Shown here piece by piece: positions 1 to 6,790 of a stretch of DNA of 42,302 nt (its first letter is position 1; each line of letters starts with the position of its first letter). The notes under the pieces were generated by a model. It saw only the letters and a program-made list of their open reading frames with translations, did not search any database and was not told where the DNA came from. Both the position numbers and the translations under genes were made by a program. This DNA comes from an uncultured Acetatifactor sp. (GTDB lineage Bacteria > Bacillota > Clostridia > Lachnospirales > Lachnospiraceae), in NCBI GenBank assembly GCA_910577035.1, contig CAJTKW010000018.1, positions 27,909 to 70,210 of the forward strand, in the 5' to 3' direction.

Positions 1-2
1 AC

Positions 3-242
3 CAGTTTATCTCCGGCAATGATGTCAAGGAGAGACTGATCCGTGAATTTCAGGGGGACTGCGCCGAGATGGAGGGAGCTTCCATTGCCCACGGTGCATA
101 CCTGAACCATGTTCCCTTTGTCATCATCCGGGCTATTTCCGACAAGGCGGACAACAGTGCGGAAATGGATTATCCTGCCTTTGAGAAGGCAGCGGCCAGA
201 CATTCCGCTGCCCTGGTGAAGGAGCTGGTAAAGCACATATAG
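3..242 (+). CDS. mtnN: 5'-methylthioadenosine/S-adenosylhomocysteine nucleosidase, C-terminal part
   Basis: Only the last 79 residues are in the window; the start lies upstream of base 1. The readable frame contains the family's active-site segment, EMEGASIAH followed by NHVPFVIIRAISDKAD. The MEG glutamate contacts the ribose and the aspartate in ISDKAD is the catalytic acid that protonates adenine N7. By family knowledge the enzyme cleaves the glycosidic bond of MTA and SAH in the cytoplasm, feeding methionine salvage and removing the methylation by-product SAH. The frame ends at TAG 240-242 with no damage visible. The motif match is strong, so the call is confident although partial. Confidence 0.9.
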   Translation, partial: QFISGNDVKERLIREFQGDCAEMEGASIAHGAYLNHVPFVIIRAISDKADNSAEMDYPAFEKAAARHSAALVKELVKHI

Positions 243-275
243 TGCTGCACATATAGTGGCACATAATGCCGTTCT

Positions 276-698
276 TCAGTGCTTTTTGAAGATCAGAAGC
301 TTACTGAATACATAGTTGGCTATGGTGACGATGACCGAGGAAATAAATATTTTTGCAATCCAGTAATTCATGTGGATAACGTTTACCGTCAGCCACATAA
401 TGACAACATCCATAATCAGGGTGGACACACGGGAAGCTGCAAAACCAAGAAACTCTTTTATGATCTTGTCGTTTGTGCTTTTGAATACCCATCTGCGGTT
501 CATGGGATACGCTGCCAGCACGCCTACCAGCCAGCTGAATGTATTGTTCAGCGTATTCTGCCAGGAGATGTCCGTATTCAGCACCAGCTTCCCCAGGTAT
601 GCCGCTCCCCAGGAAATGATGGTAGTGATCACTCCCACAATAAGATAAATCAATATTTCCCTGTATTTATCGTACAGCTTTTTTATCCTGTTTGTCAT
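276..698 (-). CDS. GtrA-like integral membrane protein
   Basis: A 140-residue protein with four hydrophobic segments (about residues 15-35, 47-65, 85-107 and 113-133) and the basic motif PMNRRWVFKS between segments 2 and 3. That layout is typical of the GtrA family, small membrane proteins thought to help flip polyprenyl-linked sugars for glycosylation of cell-surface polymers. The start at 698 is chosen because GGGAGAA lies just upstream; the frame stays open to 758 but has no ribosome binding site there. No partner glycosyltransferase lies next to it, so the substrate cannot be named. It is convergent with the nucleosidase gene. Confidence 0.8.
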   Translation of the reverse strand: MTNRIKKLYDKYREILIYLIVGVITTIISWGAAYLGKLVLNTDISWQNTLNNTFSWLVGVLAAYPMNRRWVFKSTNDKIIKEFLGFAASRVSTLIMDVVIMWLTVNVIHMNYWIAKIFISSVIVTIANYVFSKLLIFKKH

Positions 699-816
699 AT
701 GAGTTCTCCCGTTTTCAGATAATACAGTAACTCTACTATGTATTGTGCGGCTTGTCAAGGTGTCCGGATTTCATCCGGTGCCGCAGGTACGATGATTTTG
801 AAAGGAGGGTCAGTCC

Positions 817-1611
817 ATGACACCTGTTTCTTCTGCAAGTATAGGCGGAATGATATTTACACTGATTATATCGGTAATTGTGCCCATTGCGGCCTATATT
901 ATTATGGTTTTAAAATGGAAGGGCAAGGTCAAAATCCGCAGCTTCTTTATCGGCGCCGCCAGCTTTATATTGTTTGCCCTGGTGCTGGAGCGAATCCTGC
1001 ATACTGTCGTTTTCAGCGTCACGGGGACATTATTGAAGGATAACATTATTTTGTATGCCGTTTACGGAGGTCTGGCCGCAGGCCTGTTCGAGGAGACAGG
1101 ACGTTTCCTCGCCATGAAATTCTGCATCCGGGATCACTTGAACCGGGAAAATGCCATTCTCTACGGTATCGGCCATGGCGGTACGGAGGCGATCCTGATT
1201 GTGGGGCTGACCTATGTTAATAATCTGATTTATTCTCTTCTGATTAACAGCGGCTCGCTCACCTCACTGCTCTCTGCCTATGACGCAGAAACGCAGCAGA
1301 CGGTAATGGCGCAGCTGGGTGTTCTGGGCAATACTGCCAGTTATCATTATTATATGGCCGGGGTGGAGCGTATTGGCGCCATGCTGCTTCATGTAGTCCT
1401 GTCTTATCTGGTATATCTGGCGGTGAGAAATCATAAAATGGGATTTTATGTGCTGTCTGTCTTTCTGCACGCCGTCCTCGATGCGGGAATCGTGGTTCTG
1501 TCAACGAAGATTTCCGTCATTCTGACGGAGGTGATTCTGGTTGCAGTGGTGGTGCTTCTGGCGGTTGTTTTATATCAGTATGAAAAGCGAAAAGCTTCCC
1601 CCAGTCGTTAA
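817..1611 (+). CDS. YhfC-family intramembrane protease-like protein
   Basis: A 264-residue polytopic membrane protein with about seven or eight hydrophobic segments. Three conserved sites are visible: EETGR at residues 92-96, GHGGTE at 119-124, and a late HAVLD motif near 219-223. These glutamate/histidine clusters inside membrane helices are the hallmark of the YhfC family, which is related to CPBP/glutamic-type membrane proteases. AAAGGAGGG before the ATG fixes the start. The role in this organism is unknown; family assignment is firm and proteolytic activity is inferred from the motif pattern only. It stands alone between a minus-strand gene and a dehydrogenase gene about 100 bp downstream. 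Confidence 0.8.
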   Translation: MTPVSSASIGGMIFTLIISVIVPIAAYIIMVLKWKGKVKIRSFFIGAASFILFALVLERILHTVVFSVTGTLLKDNIILYAVYGGLAAGLFEETGRFLAMKFCIRDHLNRENAILYGIGHGGTEAILIVGLTYVNNLIYSLLINSGSLTSLLSAYDAETQQTVMAQLGVLGNTASYHYYMAGVERIGAMLLHVVLSYLVYLAVRNHKMGFYVLSVFLHAVLDAGIVVLSTKISVILTEVILVAVVVLLAVVLYQYEKRKASPSR

Positions 1612-1710
1612 GAGGGTGCAGAGGACACCTTTCGGAAGCGTGCGGCGGAATAACGCGGGCATATAGTTCCTGTTTGACGAATGTGAGAAAGACCGTGGAA
1701 GGAGCAGGGA

Positions 1711-2673
1711 ATGAAGATCGTAATTTTGGAGCGGAACAGTGTGGGAGCGGATGTATCCGTGGACTGTATCCGGGAGTTTGGACAGGTGACGGAGTATCCC
1801 AATACGGTGACGCCGGAGGAGGTCAGAGAGCGGGTAAAGGATGCGGATATTGTGATTGCCAATAAATCGCCCCTGAATGCGGAGACTTTAAAAGATGCGC
1901 ACGATGTGAGGCTGATCTGTGAATTTGCCACCGGCTATGACAATTGTGACCTGGAATATTGCAGGGCCAGAGGAATTAAAGTGACAAATGTGCGGGATTA
2001 CTGTACGGCCATGGTTGCCCAGCATACCTTTTGCCTGGCGCTGGCTTTGAGCGAGAAGCTGCCTCATTATGACACCTATGTAAAATCCGGGCAATACAGC
2101 GCCCAGGACCGCTTTTCTAATTTTGACCTTCCTTTTCGTGAGCTGGCAGGAAAGGTGTGGGGCATTGTGGGAATGGGCAATATCGGAAGGCAGGTGGCCG
2201 GGATTGCAGAGGCATTTGGATGCAGGGTAATATTTTACTCCGTGACGGGAAAGAGCACCTGTAAGGAATACTCCCGGGTAGATTTTGATACCCTCCTGGC
2301 GGAGAGTGATTTCCTTTCGTTACATTGTCCGCTGAGCAGTCTGACGGAAAGGCTGATCGACGGAGCGGCTTTGAGGAAAATGAAAAAGACGGCAATTCTT
2401 CTCAATGTGGCCCGGGGGAAGGTGGTGGATAATGCCGCCCTGTATGAAGCCCTGATTCAGGGAGAAATCCAGGCAGCGGGGCTGGACGTGGTGGAGAGTG
2501 AGCCCCTGGAGGTGTCTAACCCCTTAAGCAGGCTGCAGGACAGCAATCGGTTAATCATCACGCCCCATCTGGCCTGGGCCAGTGTGGAAGCCAGGACCCG
2601 GTGCGTGTGGGAGGCTCATGAAAATATTGCCGCATTTCTCCGGGGGGAGGAAAGAAATGTGGTATACGGCTGA
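1711..2673 (+). CDS. D-isomer-specific 2-hydroxyacid dehydrogenase
   Basis: A 320-residue cytoplasmic NAD(P)-dependent oxidoreductase of normal family length. The Rossmann dinucleotide loop GMGNIG is at residues 154-159. The catalytic Arg (NVARGK, about R235), Glu (VESEP, E264) and His (PHLAWAS, H286) are all present in the expected order. The family reversibly reduces 2-keto acids to D-2-hydroxy acids; closest in style are glycerate/hydroxypyruvate reductases, but the substrate cannot be read from sequence. The start follows GGAGCAGGGA. The 99 bp upstream are unremarkable. It converges on the reverse transcriptase gene, with 34 bp between stops. Confidence 0.88.
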   Translation: MKIVILERNSVGADVSVDCIREFGQVTEYPNTVTPEEVRERVKDADIVIANKSPLNAETLKDAHDVRLICEFATGYDNCDLEYCRARGIKVTNVRDYCTAMVAQHTFCLALALSEKLPHYDTYVKSGQYSAQDRFSNFDLPFRELAGKVWGIVGMGNIGRQVAGIAEAFGCRVIFYSVTGKSTCKEYSRVDFDTLLAESDFLSLHCPLSSLTERLIDGAALRKMKKTAILLNVARGKVVDNAALYEALIQGEIQAAGLDVVESEPLEVSNPLSRLQDSNRLIITPHLAWASVEARTRCVWEAHENIAAFLRGEERNVVYG

Positions 2674-2707
2674 TTCCCGCGGGCAATGAGTTAAGAGGCG
2701 GTGCTGC

Positions 2708-3934
2708 TTAAACCCCGGAGTCATCTCTGCGGCTTTCGTAATAAGCGTGGACAAGGCTCCGGTAGCCCCATTCCCTGATTGTCCGGTAGCGGATACGGTA
2801 GCCGCCCTTGTAATGCCTGCCGGTGGCGGCATAGCGGATATACTCCAGGAAATAGCGGTCCAGCTCTTTCAGGCCGGTATCTACCGTAAGACAGGGAAAG
2901 AACCAGCGGTTCCAGGTAAATTCGTCTTCATCGCGGCCGGAGCCGTAGAATTTCCGGTTCATGGCGTGGATGAGGCCGATGGCCGCCTTCTCCGGGGCAA
3001 GGCCCTTCTTTCTCTGCCAGCGGCGCAGGGCTTCCGCCTTGCGCTTTATTTTTGCCTTCGTTTTGCGCAGGGTATTGGCAGACAGGTCGAACCTGCCGTT
3101 CCGGTAACAGAAGCCCAGAAAGTCCCAGGGTTCCCCGGGGGCAGAAATGTGTACCTTGTCGGAGTTCAGCGCAAGACCCAGAGCCTGGAGCCGGGAATAC
3201 AGGATATTCTGATACCGTGCCAGCTCCTCCGGACTGTCTGCAAAGAGCAGAATATCGTCGGAATAACGAAAATAAGAAACCCCATGGTCAAGGAAATATC
3301 GGTCCGTGTCTTTCAGATAAACGTTAGCAAAAAAAGGCGCAAGGGGAATTCCCGCCATGGCGCCGTGAGATTCTCTGATAATCTGCCCGTTCTCCAATAC
3401 CCTGTCTTCCCGCAGAATGCGGGCAAAAAGCCTGTACAGGGAGGCATCTCTTTCGCTGATAAATGCCAGCTTTTCCAGAAGCTTTTCCACATCAATAGAG
3501 TTAAAGTAATTACTAATATCTGCCTTCAGACAGTACTGCTCCCTGACATGGGGATTCCGACGGATCCGCGCTATGGCATCCTTTGCTCCCAGGGAGCGGC
3601 GAAAGGCATAGCAGTTCCCGCAGAAGGCATCATCAAACCGATATAGCTGCCAGGCAATGTACTTCAGGAAAATTCCCTCGTCCCCGCCAAAGGAATAAAC
3701 AATGCGTTTTTTGCAGGTTCCGCCCTTGTTTATACTGATCTTTGCAGGCAGGGTGGCAGGGAAACAGCCCTGTTCCCACAGGGCACACAGGGGAAGAAAG
3801 GCCTTTCTGGCCATAAAATCGCGGAGAGCTTCGTCCTCTGCGGCATTTAAGTGCCGATTACGGAGCTTATGCTCATAGAAGCGCTGCCAGCTTTCCGGAT
3901 TGGAAGCTTCGCTTAGAATACCTTGCATATCCAT
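2708..3934 (-). CDS. stand-alone reverse transcriptase (RNA-directed DNA polymerase), retron/DRT-like context
   Basis: A 408-residue protein with a full RT palm-finger core. The first catalytic Asp is in LKADISNYFNSI (D139), followed by the HGAMAGIPLAPFFANVYL segment and the YSDD active site (Y224-D227). A DFLGF motif near residue 270 precedes a basic thumb-like C-terminus rich in Lys, Arg and Tyr. There is no endonuclease, maturase or protease domain. Retron signatures NAxxH and VTG are absent, while CYAFRRS and DFLGF resemble group II/DGR/unknown-group RTs. ATG 3934 is chosen because GAGGAAAT lies 5-6 nt upstream; the frame extends to a TTG at 3970 without support. The structured segment 4016-4176 and a hairpin at 3967-4001 lie immediately upstream on the same strand. 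An antiphage or retron-like role is inferred from that layout, not shown. Confidence 0.85.
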   Translation of the reverse strand: MDMQGILSEASNPESWQRFYEHKLRNRHLNAAEDEALRDFMARKAFLPLCALWEQGCFPATLPAKISINKGGTCKKRIVYSFGGDEGIFLKYIAWQLYRFDDAFCGNCYAFRRSLGAKDAIARIRRNPHVREQYCLKADISNYFNSIDVEKLLEKLAFISERDASLYRLFARILREDRVLENGQIIRESHGAMAGIPLAPFFANVYLKDTDRYFLDHGVSYFRYSDDILLFADSPEELARYQNILYSRLQALGLALNSDKVHISAPGEPWDFLGFCYRNGRFDLSANTLRKTKAKIKRKAEALRRWQRKKGLAPEKAAIGLIHAMNRKFYGSGRDEDEFTWNRWFFPCLTVDTGLKELDRYFLEYIRYAATGRHYKGGYRIRYRTIREWGYRSLVHAYYESRRDDSGV

Positions 3935-3966
3935 GGTTATTTCCTCAGGTGGATACCGTCGGGCAG

Positions 3967-4001
3967 TCAAATACCCTGCAGCAGGCTGACGGGGTATTTG
4001 A
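3967..4001 (-). repeat. stem-loop between the putative ncRNA and the RT start
   Basis: TCAAATACCC (3967-3976) and GGGTATTTGA (3992-4001) form a perfect 10-bp stem with a 15-nt loop that can itself form a small CAG/CTG hairpin. It ends about 20 nt before the RT ribosome binding site. There is no T-run, so it is not a simple terminator. It could control RT translation, cap the upstream RNA, or be an extra domain of that RNA. Confidence 0.7.
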
Positions 4002-4015
4002 GCCTCGCGGCATAA

Positions 4016-4176
4016 AAAAAAGAAAGAGAAAAGGATTTGAATGAATCAAACCGTGTTGATTCATACCGGACTGAACGGATTCCCGCTGCCCGTAAAGCGT
4101 GGTACATAAGGTGCCGTAACGGAATGCGCTTCGTCCTTCGCGGGCGCAGCAAATGCTGCATTTCTCTTTCTTTTTT
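4016..4176 (-). ncRNA. candidate msr-msd-like or DRT-like structured RNA upstream of the RT
   Basis: The segment is bounded by a perfect 16-bp inverted repeat, TTTCTCTTTCTTTTTT (4161-4176) and its complement at 4016-4031, placed like the a1/a2 arms of a retron RNA. Between the arms are 129 nt with strong secondary structure on the minus strand. These include a GCAGC/GCTGC hairpin next to a1 (about 4146-4159), a larger imperfect stem in the middle, and a 9-bp hairpin with a 6-nt loop at 4041-4064 next to a2. A TATAAT -10 at 4183-4188 would start transcription at about 4176, the outer base of the arm; no convincing -35 is seen. Size, position and strand relative to the RT fit an RT-associated ncRNA. 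A canonical priming AGC directly after a1 is not seen, so the type is open. Confidence 0.6.
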
Positions 4177-4182
4177 CACAAT

Positions 4183-4188
4183 ATTATA
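4183..4188 (-). promoter_or_regulatory. -10 element for the putative ncRNA/RT transcript
   Basis: Minus-strand TATAAT sits 6 nt before base 4176, the outer edge of the inverted repeat, so the predicted transcript would begin with the a1 arm. The matching -35 region (about 4205-4211) is poor. It lies just after the stop of the upstream 181-aa gene, suggesting the RNA and RT can be expressed independently of that gene. Confidence 0.45.
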
Positions 4189-4212
4189 CTGCACGCCAAT
4201 GAAGTCCCTACC

Positions 4213-4758
4213 CTATGAGGGCATGGATGCTTTTATGCGCTCCGCAATGTAAGTCCTGCGGTTTGGCATGTGCATCAACAGGTGAAAAGATCCGACGCCG
4301 CTCTTTTCACAGGCATTATGGGCGCGGTTTACACAGTCATTACGGTGCTGATACTGCTTTAATATCATAATCATGACTTTGGGCTGCCCGTCCAGATAAA
4401 GGCCGTAATCGAAACTCCGGCTCTTGGGGCCGGCGCCAAATTCGGCGGCGGGGATATTCTGCCGCAGCTCATAGCCCGGCCAATCCTCGGCGGCAATCTT
4501 TTCAATCCGTCGGCGTACTGTGTTTTCATCGCCCTCACAGTGGGCATTGTCCCCGGTTTCGTCTTCCCGGCCGCGTTTGACAGGGGTGCTGCCATGGATG
4601 CTTACGTTTATATTGGGGGCAGTCTCCGCCGTTTCCGTGGAAAAATTATCCTTTATGCCGTCTTTTACGGTGTTTATTACGTTGTCTACCGCGCTGTTTA
4701 CCGCATGGGATATAGCCCTGCGGGTCTTATCATGAAACAGCTTATCTAAAAATCCCAT
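4213..4758 (-). CDS. conserved hypothetical protein, possible nuclease-like C-terminal fold
   Basis: A 181-residue protein not recognised as a named family. The N-terminus (MGFLDKLFHDKT and an amphipathic helix to about residue 40) resembles the lead of small Firmicutes proteins. A linker of low complexity follows, then a C-terminal domain from about residue 85 with RSFDYGLYLDGQPKVMIMI and HMPNRRTYIAERI. The alternation of Glu, Asp and Gln/Lys across beta-strand-like stretches is reminiscent of PD-(D/E)xK folds, but this is a weak inference. GGGGGGAT precedes ATG 4758. It is transcribed toward the ncRNA and RT with only 36 nt between its stop and the repeat arm, so it may be part of the same unit or an unrelated neighbour. 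Confidence 0.65.
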   Translation of the reverse strand: MGFLDKLFHDKTRRAISHAVNSAVDNVINTVKDGIKDNFSTETAETAPNINVSIHGSTPVKRGREDETGDNAHCEGDENTVRRRIEKIAAEDWPGYELRQNIPAAEFGAGPKSRSFDYGLYLDGQPKVMIMILKQYQHRNDCVNRAHNACEKSGVGSFHLLMHMPNRRTYIAERIKASMPS

Positions 4759-4874
4759 ATTTATCCCCCCGGATTCTGGTCATATTGTGTTGTTTCTGCC
4801 ATAAATCATATCATAGGAAGGGAGGATTGGCAAGGATGTAAAAAGTGATTATTTTCTTTCCGGTAAAAATCAGC

Positions 4875-4880
4875 TATAAT
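4875..4880 (+). promoter_or_regulatory. probable -10 box of the small-gene promoter
   Basis: TATAAT in an AT-rich stretch, 59 nt before ATG 4940. No good -35 match is visible 16-18 nt upstream, so the assignment rests on the -10 and position. Confidence 0.35.
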
Positions 4881-4939
4881 GTAACACAAAGGCTGTTTTA
4901 AGAATGGCATAGCAGTGAGCCGAAAAAAGGAGTAAAGTT

Positions 4940-5176
4940 ATGAATCCCACATCTATATTAAAGCTGATGAGCGCGAAGGCGCAGTTTGAGCGGAATCATC
5001 CGAAGTTCATGGCTTTTGTGAAAGCGATTATGTCCAGGCCCCTGGAGGAAGGAACGGTGATGGAGGTCACTGTCACCAGGCCCGGCGAGGAACCTTTGAC
5101 TGCCAACATCAGGATTCAGCAGTCGGATCTGGAGCTGCTGGCAGAGCTGAAGGAGTTGGGCGGAGAGATGCGTTAG
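4940..5176 (+). CDS. small hypothetical protein (78 aa)
   Basis: Not recognised as a characterised family. The protein starts with a basic, helix-prone N-terminal half (residues 1-34, several Lys/Phe) and ends in an acidic beta/helix half containing EVTVTRPGEEPLTANIRIQQSDLELLAELKEL. No signal peptide or membrane segment is present, so it is probably cytoplasmic. A good ribosome binding site, AAAAAAGGAG, lies 9 nt before the ATG. Its codon usage matches the flanking chromosomal genes. It is followed after 129 bp by the DUF2164 gene on the same strand and may share its transcript. Function unknown. Confidence 0.7.
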   Translation: MNPTSILKLMSAKAQFERNHPKFMAFVKAIMSRPLEEGTVMEVTVTRPGEEPLTANIRIQQSDLELLAELKELGGEMR

Positions 5177-5305
5177 CCATGTTCGACATGGATATAGAAA
5201 ACGAGCGTAACCTGAAGGAATATATAGAAGAGGCTGCTTTATCGTAACAATAAGGAACAAAGTGATTTGAAATATTGATTGGTATACGCGCCGGAGGATA
5301 TAAAT

Positions 5306-5569
5306 ATGAAAAAGAGAGACAGTCTGTCACAGATCAAATTATCAGATCAGCAGAAAGAAAAACTGAATGACGAAATCAAGGCATTTTATCTTGATGTGCG
5401 GGGAGAGGAAATCGGAATGATCCAGCAGATGCAGCTGGTGGAGCTGTTTGAGCAGAAGCTGGCGCCGATCATTTATAATAAAGCGCTGGATGATGCAAAA
5501 AGATGGTTTGGCCAAATGATGGATAATGCAGATTCTGATTATTATGCGCTCTATAAAGACGAGGGCTGA
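5306..5569 (+). CDS. DUF2164-family protein
   Basis: An 87-residue cytoplasmic protein. It shows the DUF2164 layout: an N-terminal IKLSDQQKEKLNDEIKAF helix, then LDVRGEEIG, then APIIYNKALDDAKRWF near residue 60. The family is widespread in bacteria and has no established function. The start at 5306 is selected because GGAGG lies 10 nt upstream; the frame extends to 5279 without support. It ends 77 bp before the convergent rubrerythrin gene, with a hairpin between them. Confidence 0.8.
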   Translation: MKKRDSLSQIKLSDQQKEKLNDEIKAFYLDVRGEEIGMIQQMQLVELFEQKLAPIIYNKALDDAKRWFGQMMDNADSDYYALYKDEG

Positions 5570-5595
5570 GAGGTATGCCGTATCATCAGAAGAAA

Positions 5596-5622
5596 GAGGA
5601 CAGGCCGAAAACCTGTCCCCTC
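5596..5622. terminator. hairpin between convergent DUF2164 and rubrerythrin genes
   Basis: GAGGACAGG (5596-5604) pairs with CCTGTCCCCTC (5612-5622) around a 7-nt loop, with one bulge. On the minus strand it is followed by a T-rich but interrupted stretch; on the plus strand there is no T-run. It most likely ends the rubrerythrin transcript. Confidence 0.55.
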
Positions 5623-5645
5623 ATACTTCAAAATCCTTGTATGGA

Positions 5646-6185
5646 TTACCCAAAGTATCTGTTCAGCAGACCTTCAAATGCCTTGCCGTGTCTAGCCTCG
5701 TCCCTGGCCATCTCATGAACGGTGTCATGGATTGCATCCAGGCCCAGCTCCTTTGCCCTCTTAGCCAGATCGGTCTTGCCTGCGGTAGCGCCGTTCTCGG
5801 CATCCACACGCATCTGCAGGTTCTTCTTGGTGGAGTCGGTAACCACCTCGCCCAGCAGCTCTGCAAATTTGGCAGCGTGCTCAGCTTCCTCATAAGCAGC
5901 CTTCTCATAGTACATGCCCACTTCGGGATAGCCCTCTCTGAAAGCAACCCTTGCCATTGCAAGATACATACCTACCTCGGAGCATTCTCCGTTGAAATTG
6001 TCGCGGAGATCCTTGATAATATCCTCGCGAACGCCCTGTGCCACCCCTACAACATGCTCGGCAGCCCAGGTCTTTTCCCCGTTCTGAGCGGTAAACTTTT
6101 CAGCGGGTGCGTGGCAGATGGGGCACTCGGCGGGGGGCTGATCTCCTTCGTGAACATAACCGCATACCTGACATACATACTTCAT
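5646..6185 (-). CDS. rbr: reverse rubrerythrin (NADH-dependent peroxidase type)
   Basis: A 179-residue protein with the domain order of reverse rubrerythrin. An N-terminal rubredoxin-like domain carries CQVCG (C5-C8) and CPICHAP (C21-C24), and is followed by a four-helix diiron domain with NFNGECSEVGMY, YEEAEHAAKF and EMARDEARHGKAF, which supply Glu/His ligands. In anaerobes this enzyme reduces hydrogen peroxide and oxygen in the cytoplasm. AAGGAGAG before the ATG fixes the start. It lies 131 bp downstream of perR on the same strand with no clear T-run terminator between, so it is probably co-transcribed with perR or under the same operator; PerR control of such genes is known in clostridia. 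Confidence 0.93.
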   Translation of the reverse strand: MKYVCQVCGYVHEGDQPPAECPICHAPAEKFTAQNGEKTWAAEHVVGVAQGVREDIIKDLRDNFNGECSEVGMYLAMARVAFREGYPEVGMYYEKAAYEEAEHAAKFAELLGEVVTDSTKKNLQMRVDAENGATAGKTDLAKRAKELGLDAIHDTVHEMARDEARHGKAFEGLLNRYFG

Positions 6186-6210
6186 AATTTTTCTCTCCTT
6201 TTTATTTTAT

Positions 6211-6266
6211 CCCCGTTGGCAGCAGCCATGACGGACAGATCCGCCTGACAGGCTGCTGCGGCGGGG
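6211..6266 (-). other. stem-loop in the perR-rbr intercistronic region
   Basis: GGCAGCAGCC (6218-6227) pairs with GGCTGCTGC (6251-6259), extended outward by CCCCG/CGGGG with small mismatches. It lies just upstream of the rbr ribosome binding site and has no T-run. It may set the relative output of perR and rbr by partial termination or RNA stability. Confidence 0.5.
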
Positions 6267-6316
6267 TATTTGACATGCTCATATTTTTAAAGGCTGTCCT
6301 GCAATTCAAGTGCCGT

Positions 6317-6721
6317 TCAGGCGTTTTGCGAAGCCTTCACCCTTGCGCAGTCTCCACAGACACCGTAAAAATAGGTGATATGTCCGGCAATATATCCGTC
6401 AAAATTAGCACCTGCAATCTCTGTGATTCCTTCAATGCTGTCCATTTTCAGATCCATGACACAGCCGCATTCCGAACAGACAAAATGGTAATGGGGAGAT
6501 GTGTCGGCGTCAAAATGATCTACCCCGTCGCCTACCCGCAGCCGCTGTATTTCTCCGATTTCCGCCAGAAGAGTCAGATTGCGGTACACGGTTCCCAGGC
6601 TGATATTCGGATCCTGCTGGCGCACATTCATATATACTGCATCTGCAGTGGGATGATCCTTCCTGGACATCAGAAACTCCTTAATCAGATCCCGCTGCCT
6701 GCTGTGTTTCAGAGTAGCCAC
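6317..6721 (-). CDS. perR: Fur-family peroxide-responsive repressor PerR
   Basis: A 134-residue repressor. The N-terminal winged helix spans about residues 1-75 (PNISLGTVYRNLTLL recognition region). The dimerisation/metal domain has the regulatory-site residues H23, D71, H77 and H79 and two CxxC pairs, CSEC (C82/C85) and CGDC near the C-terminus, for structural zinc. The His/Asp regulatory site and linkage to a peroxide-reducing rubrerythrin favour PerR over Fur or Zur. The start codon is GTG at 6721, preceded by GAGAGGGA. An inverted repeat overlapping its promoter region suggests autorepression. C-terminal tail is short and basic. Confidence 0.88.
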   Translation of the reverse strand: MATLKHSRQRDLIKEFLMSRKDHPTADAVYMNVRQQDPNISLGTVYRNLTLLAEIGEIQRLRVGDGVDHFDADTSPHYHFVCSECGCVMDLKMDSIEGITEIAGANFDGYIAGHITYFYGVCGDCARVKASQNA

Positions 6722-6738
6722 TGTTCCCTCTCTTTCTG

Positions 6739-6761
6739 AAATCAGTAATTGTTACTGATTT
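6739..6761 (-). promoter_or_regulatory. PerR-box-like operator
   Basis: AAATCAGTAA (6739-6748) and TTACTGATTT (6752-6761) form a perfect 10-bp inverted repeat around TTG. It lies immediately downstream of the -10 box, over the predicted transcription start, where bound PerR would block initiation. The half-site differs from the Bacillus TTATAAT consensus but keeps the 10-3-10 geometry. Confidence 0.65.
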
Positions 6762-6762
6762 T

Positions 6763-6790
6763 ATTATACAGATTTCCCTTGAAATGTCAA
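6763..6790 (-). promoter_or_regulatory. perR promoter
   Basis: Read on the minus strand: -35 TTGACA (6785-6790), 16-nt spacer, -10 TATAAT (6763-6768). Both boxes are perfect matches to the vegetative sigma-70/SigA consensus. Confidence 0.75.

Noticed and set aside
2747..3646. Long plus-strand open frame (299 aa) opposite the RT gene
   Set aside because: It is antisense to a protein with clear RT motifs, has no ribosome binding site and no family features; a shadow of the GC-rich RT gene.
2708..4176. Diversity-generating retroelement (DGR)
   Set aside because: I saw no template/variable repeat pair with adenine changes and no accessory protein or target gene nearby; RT motif is not the DGR form.
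3967..4252. Open frames on both strands across the RT-upstream segment as ordinary protein genes
   Set aside because: TTG-type or weak starts, no ribosome binding sites, and the sequence is better explained as structured RNA; open frames of this length are expected by chance.
5179..5247. 22-codon ORF between the 78-aa gene and the DUF2164 gene
   Set aside because: Binding site GGAGAG lies 12 nt away and overlaps the previous gene; too short and featureless to support.
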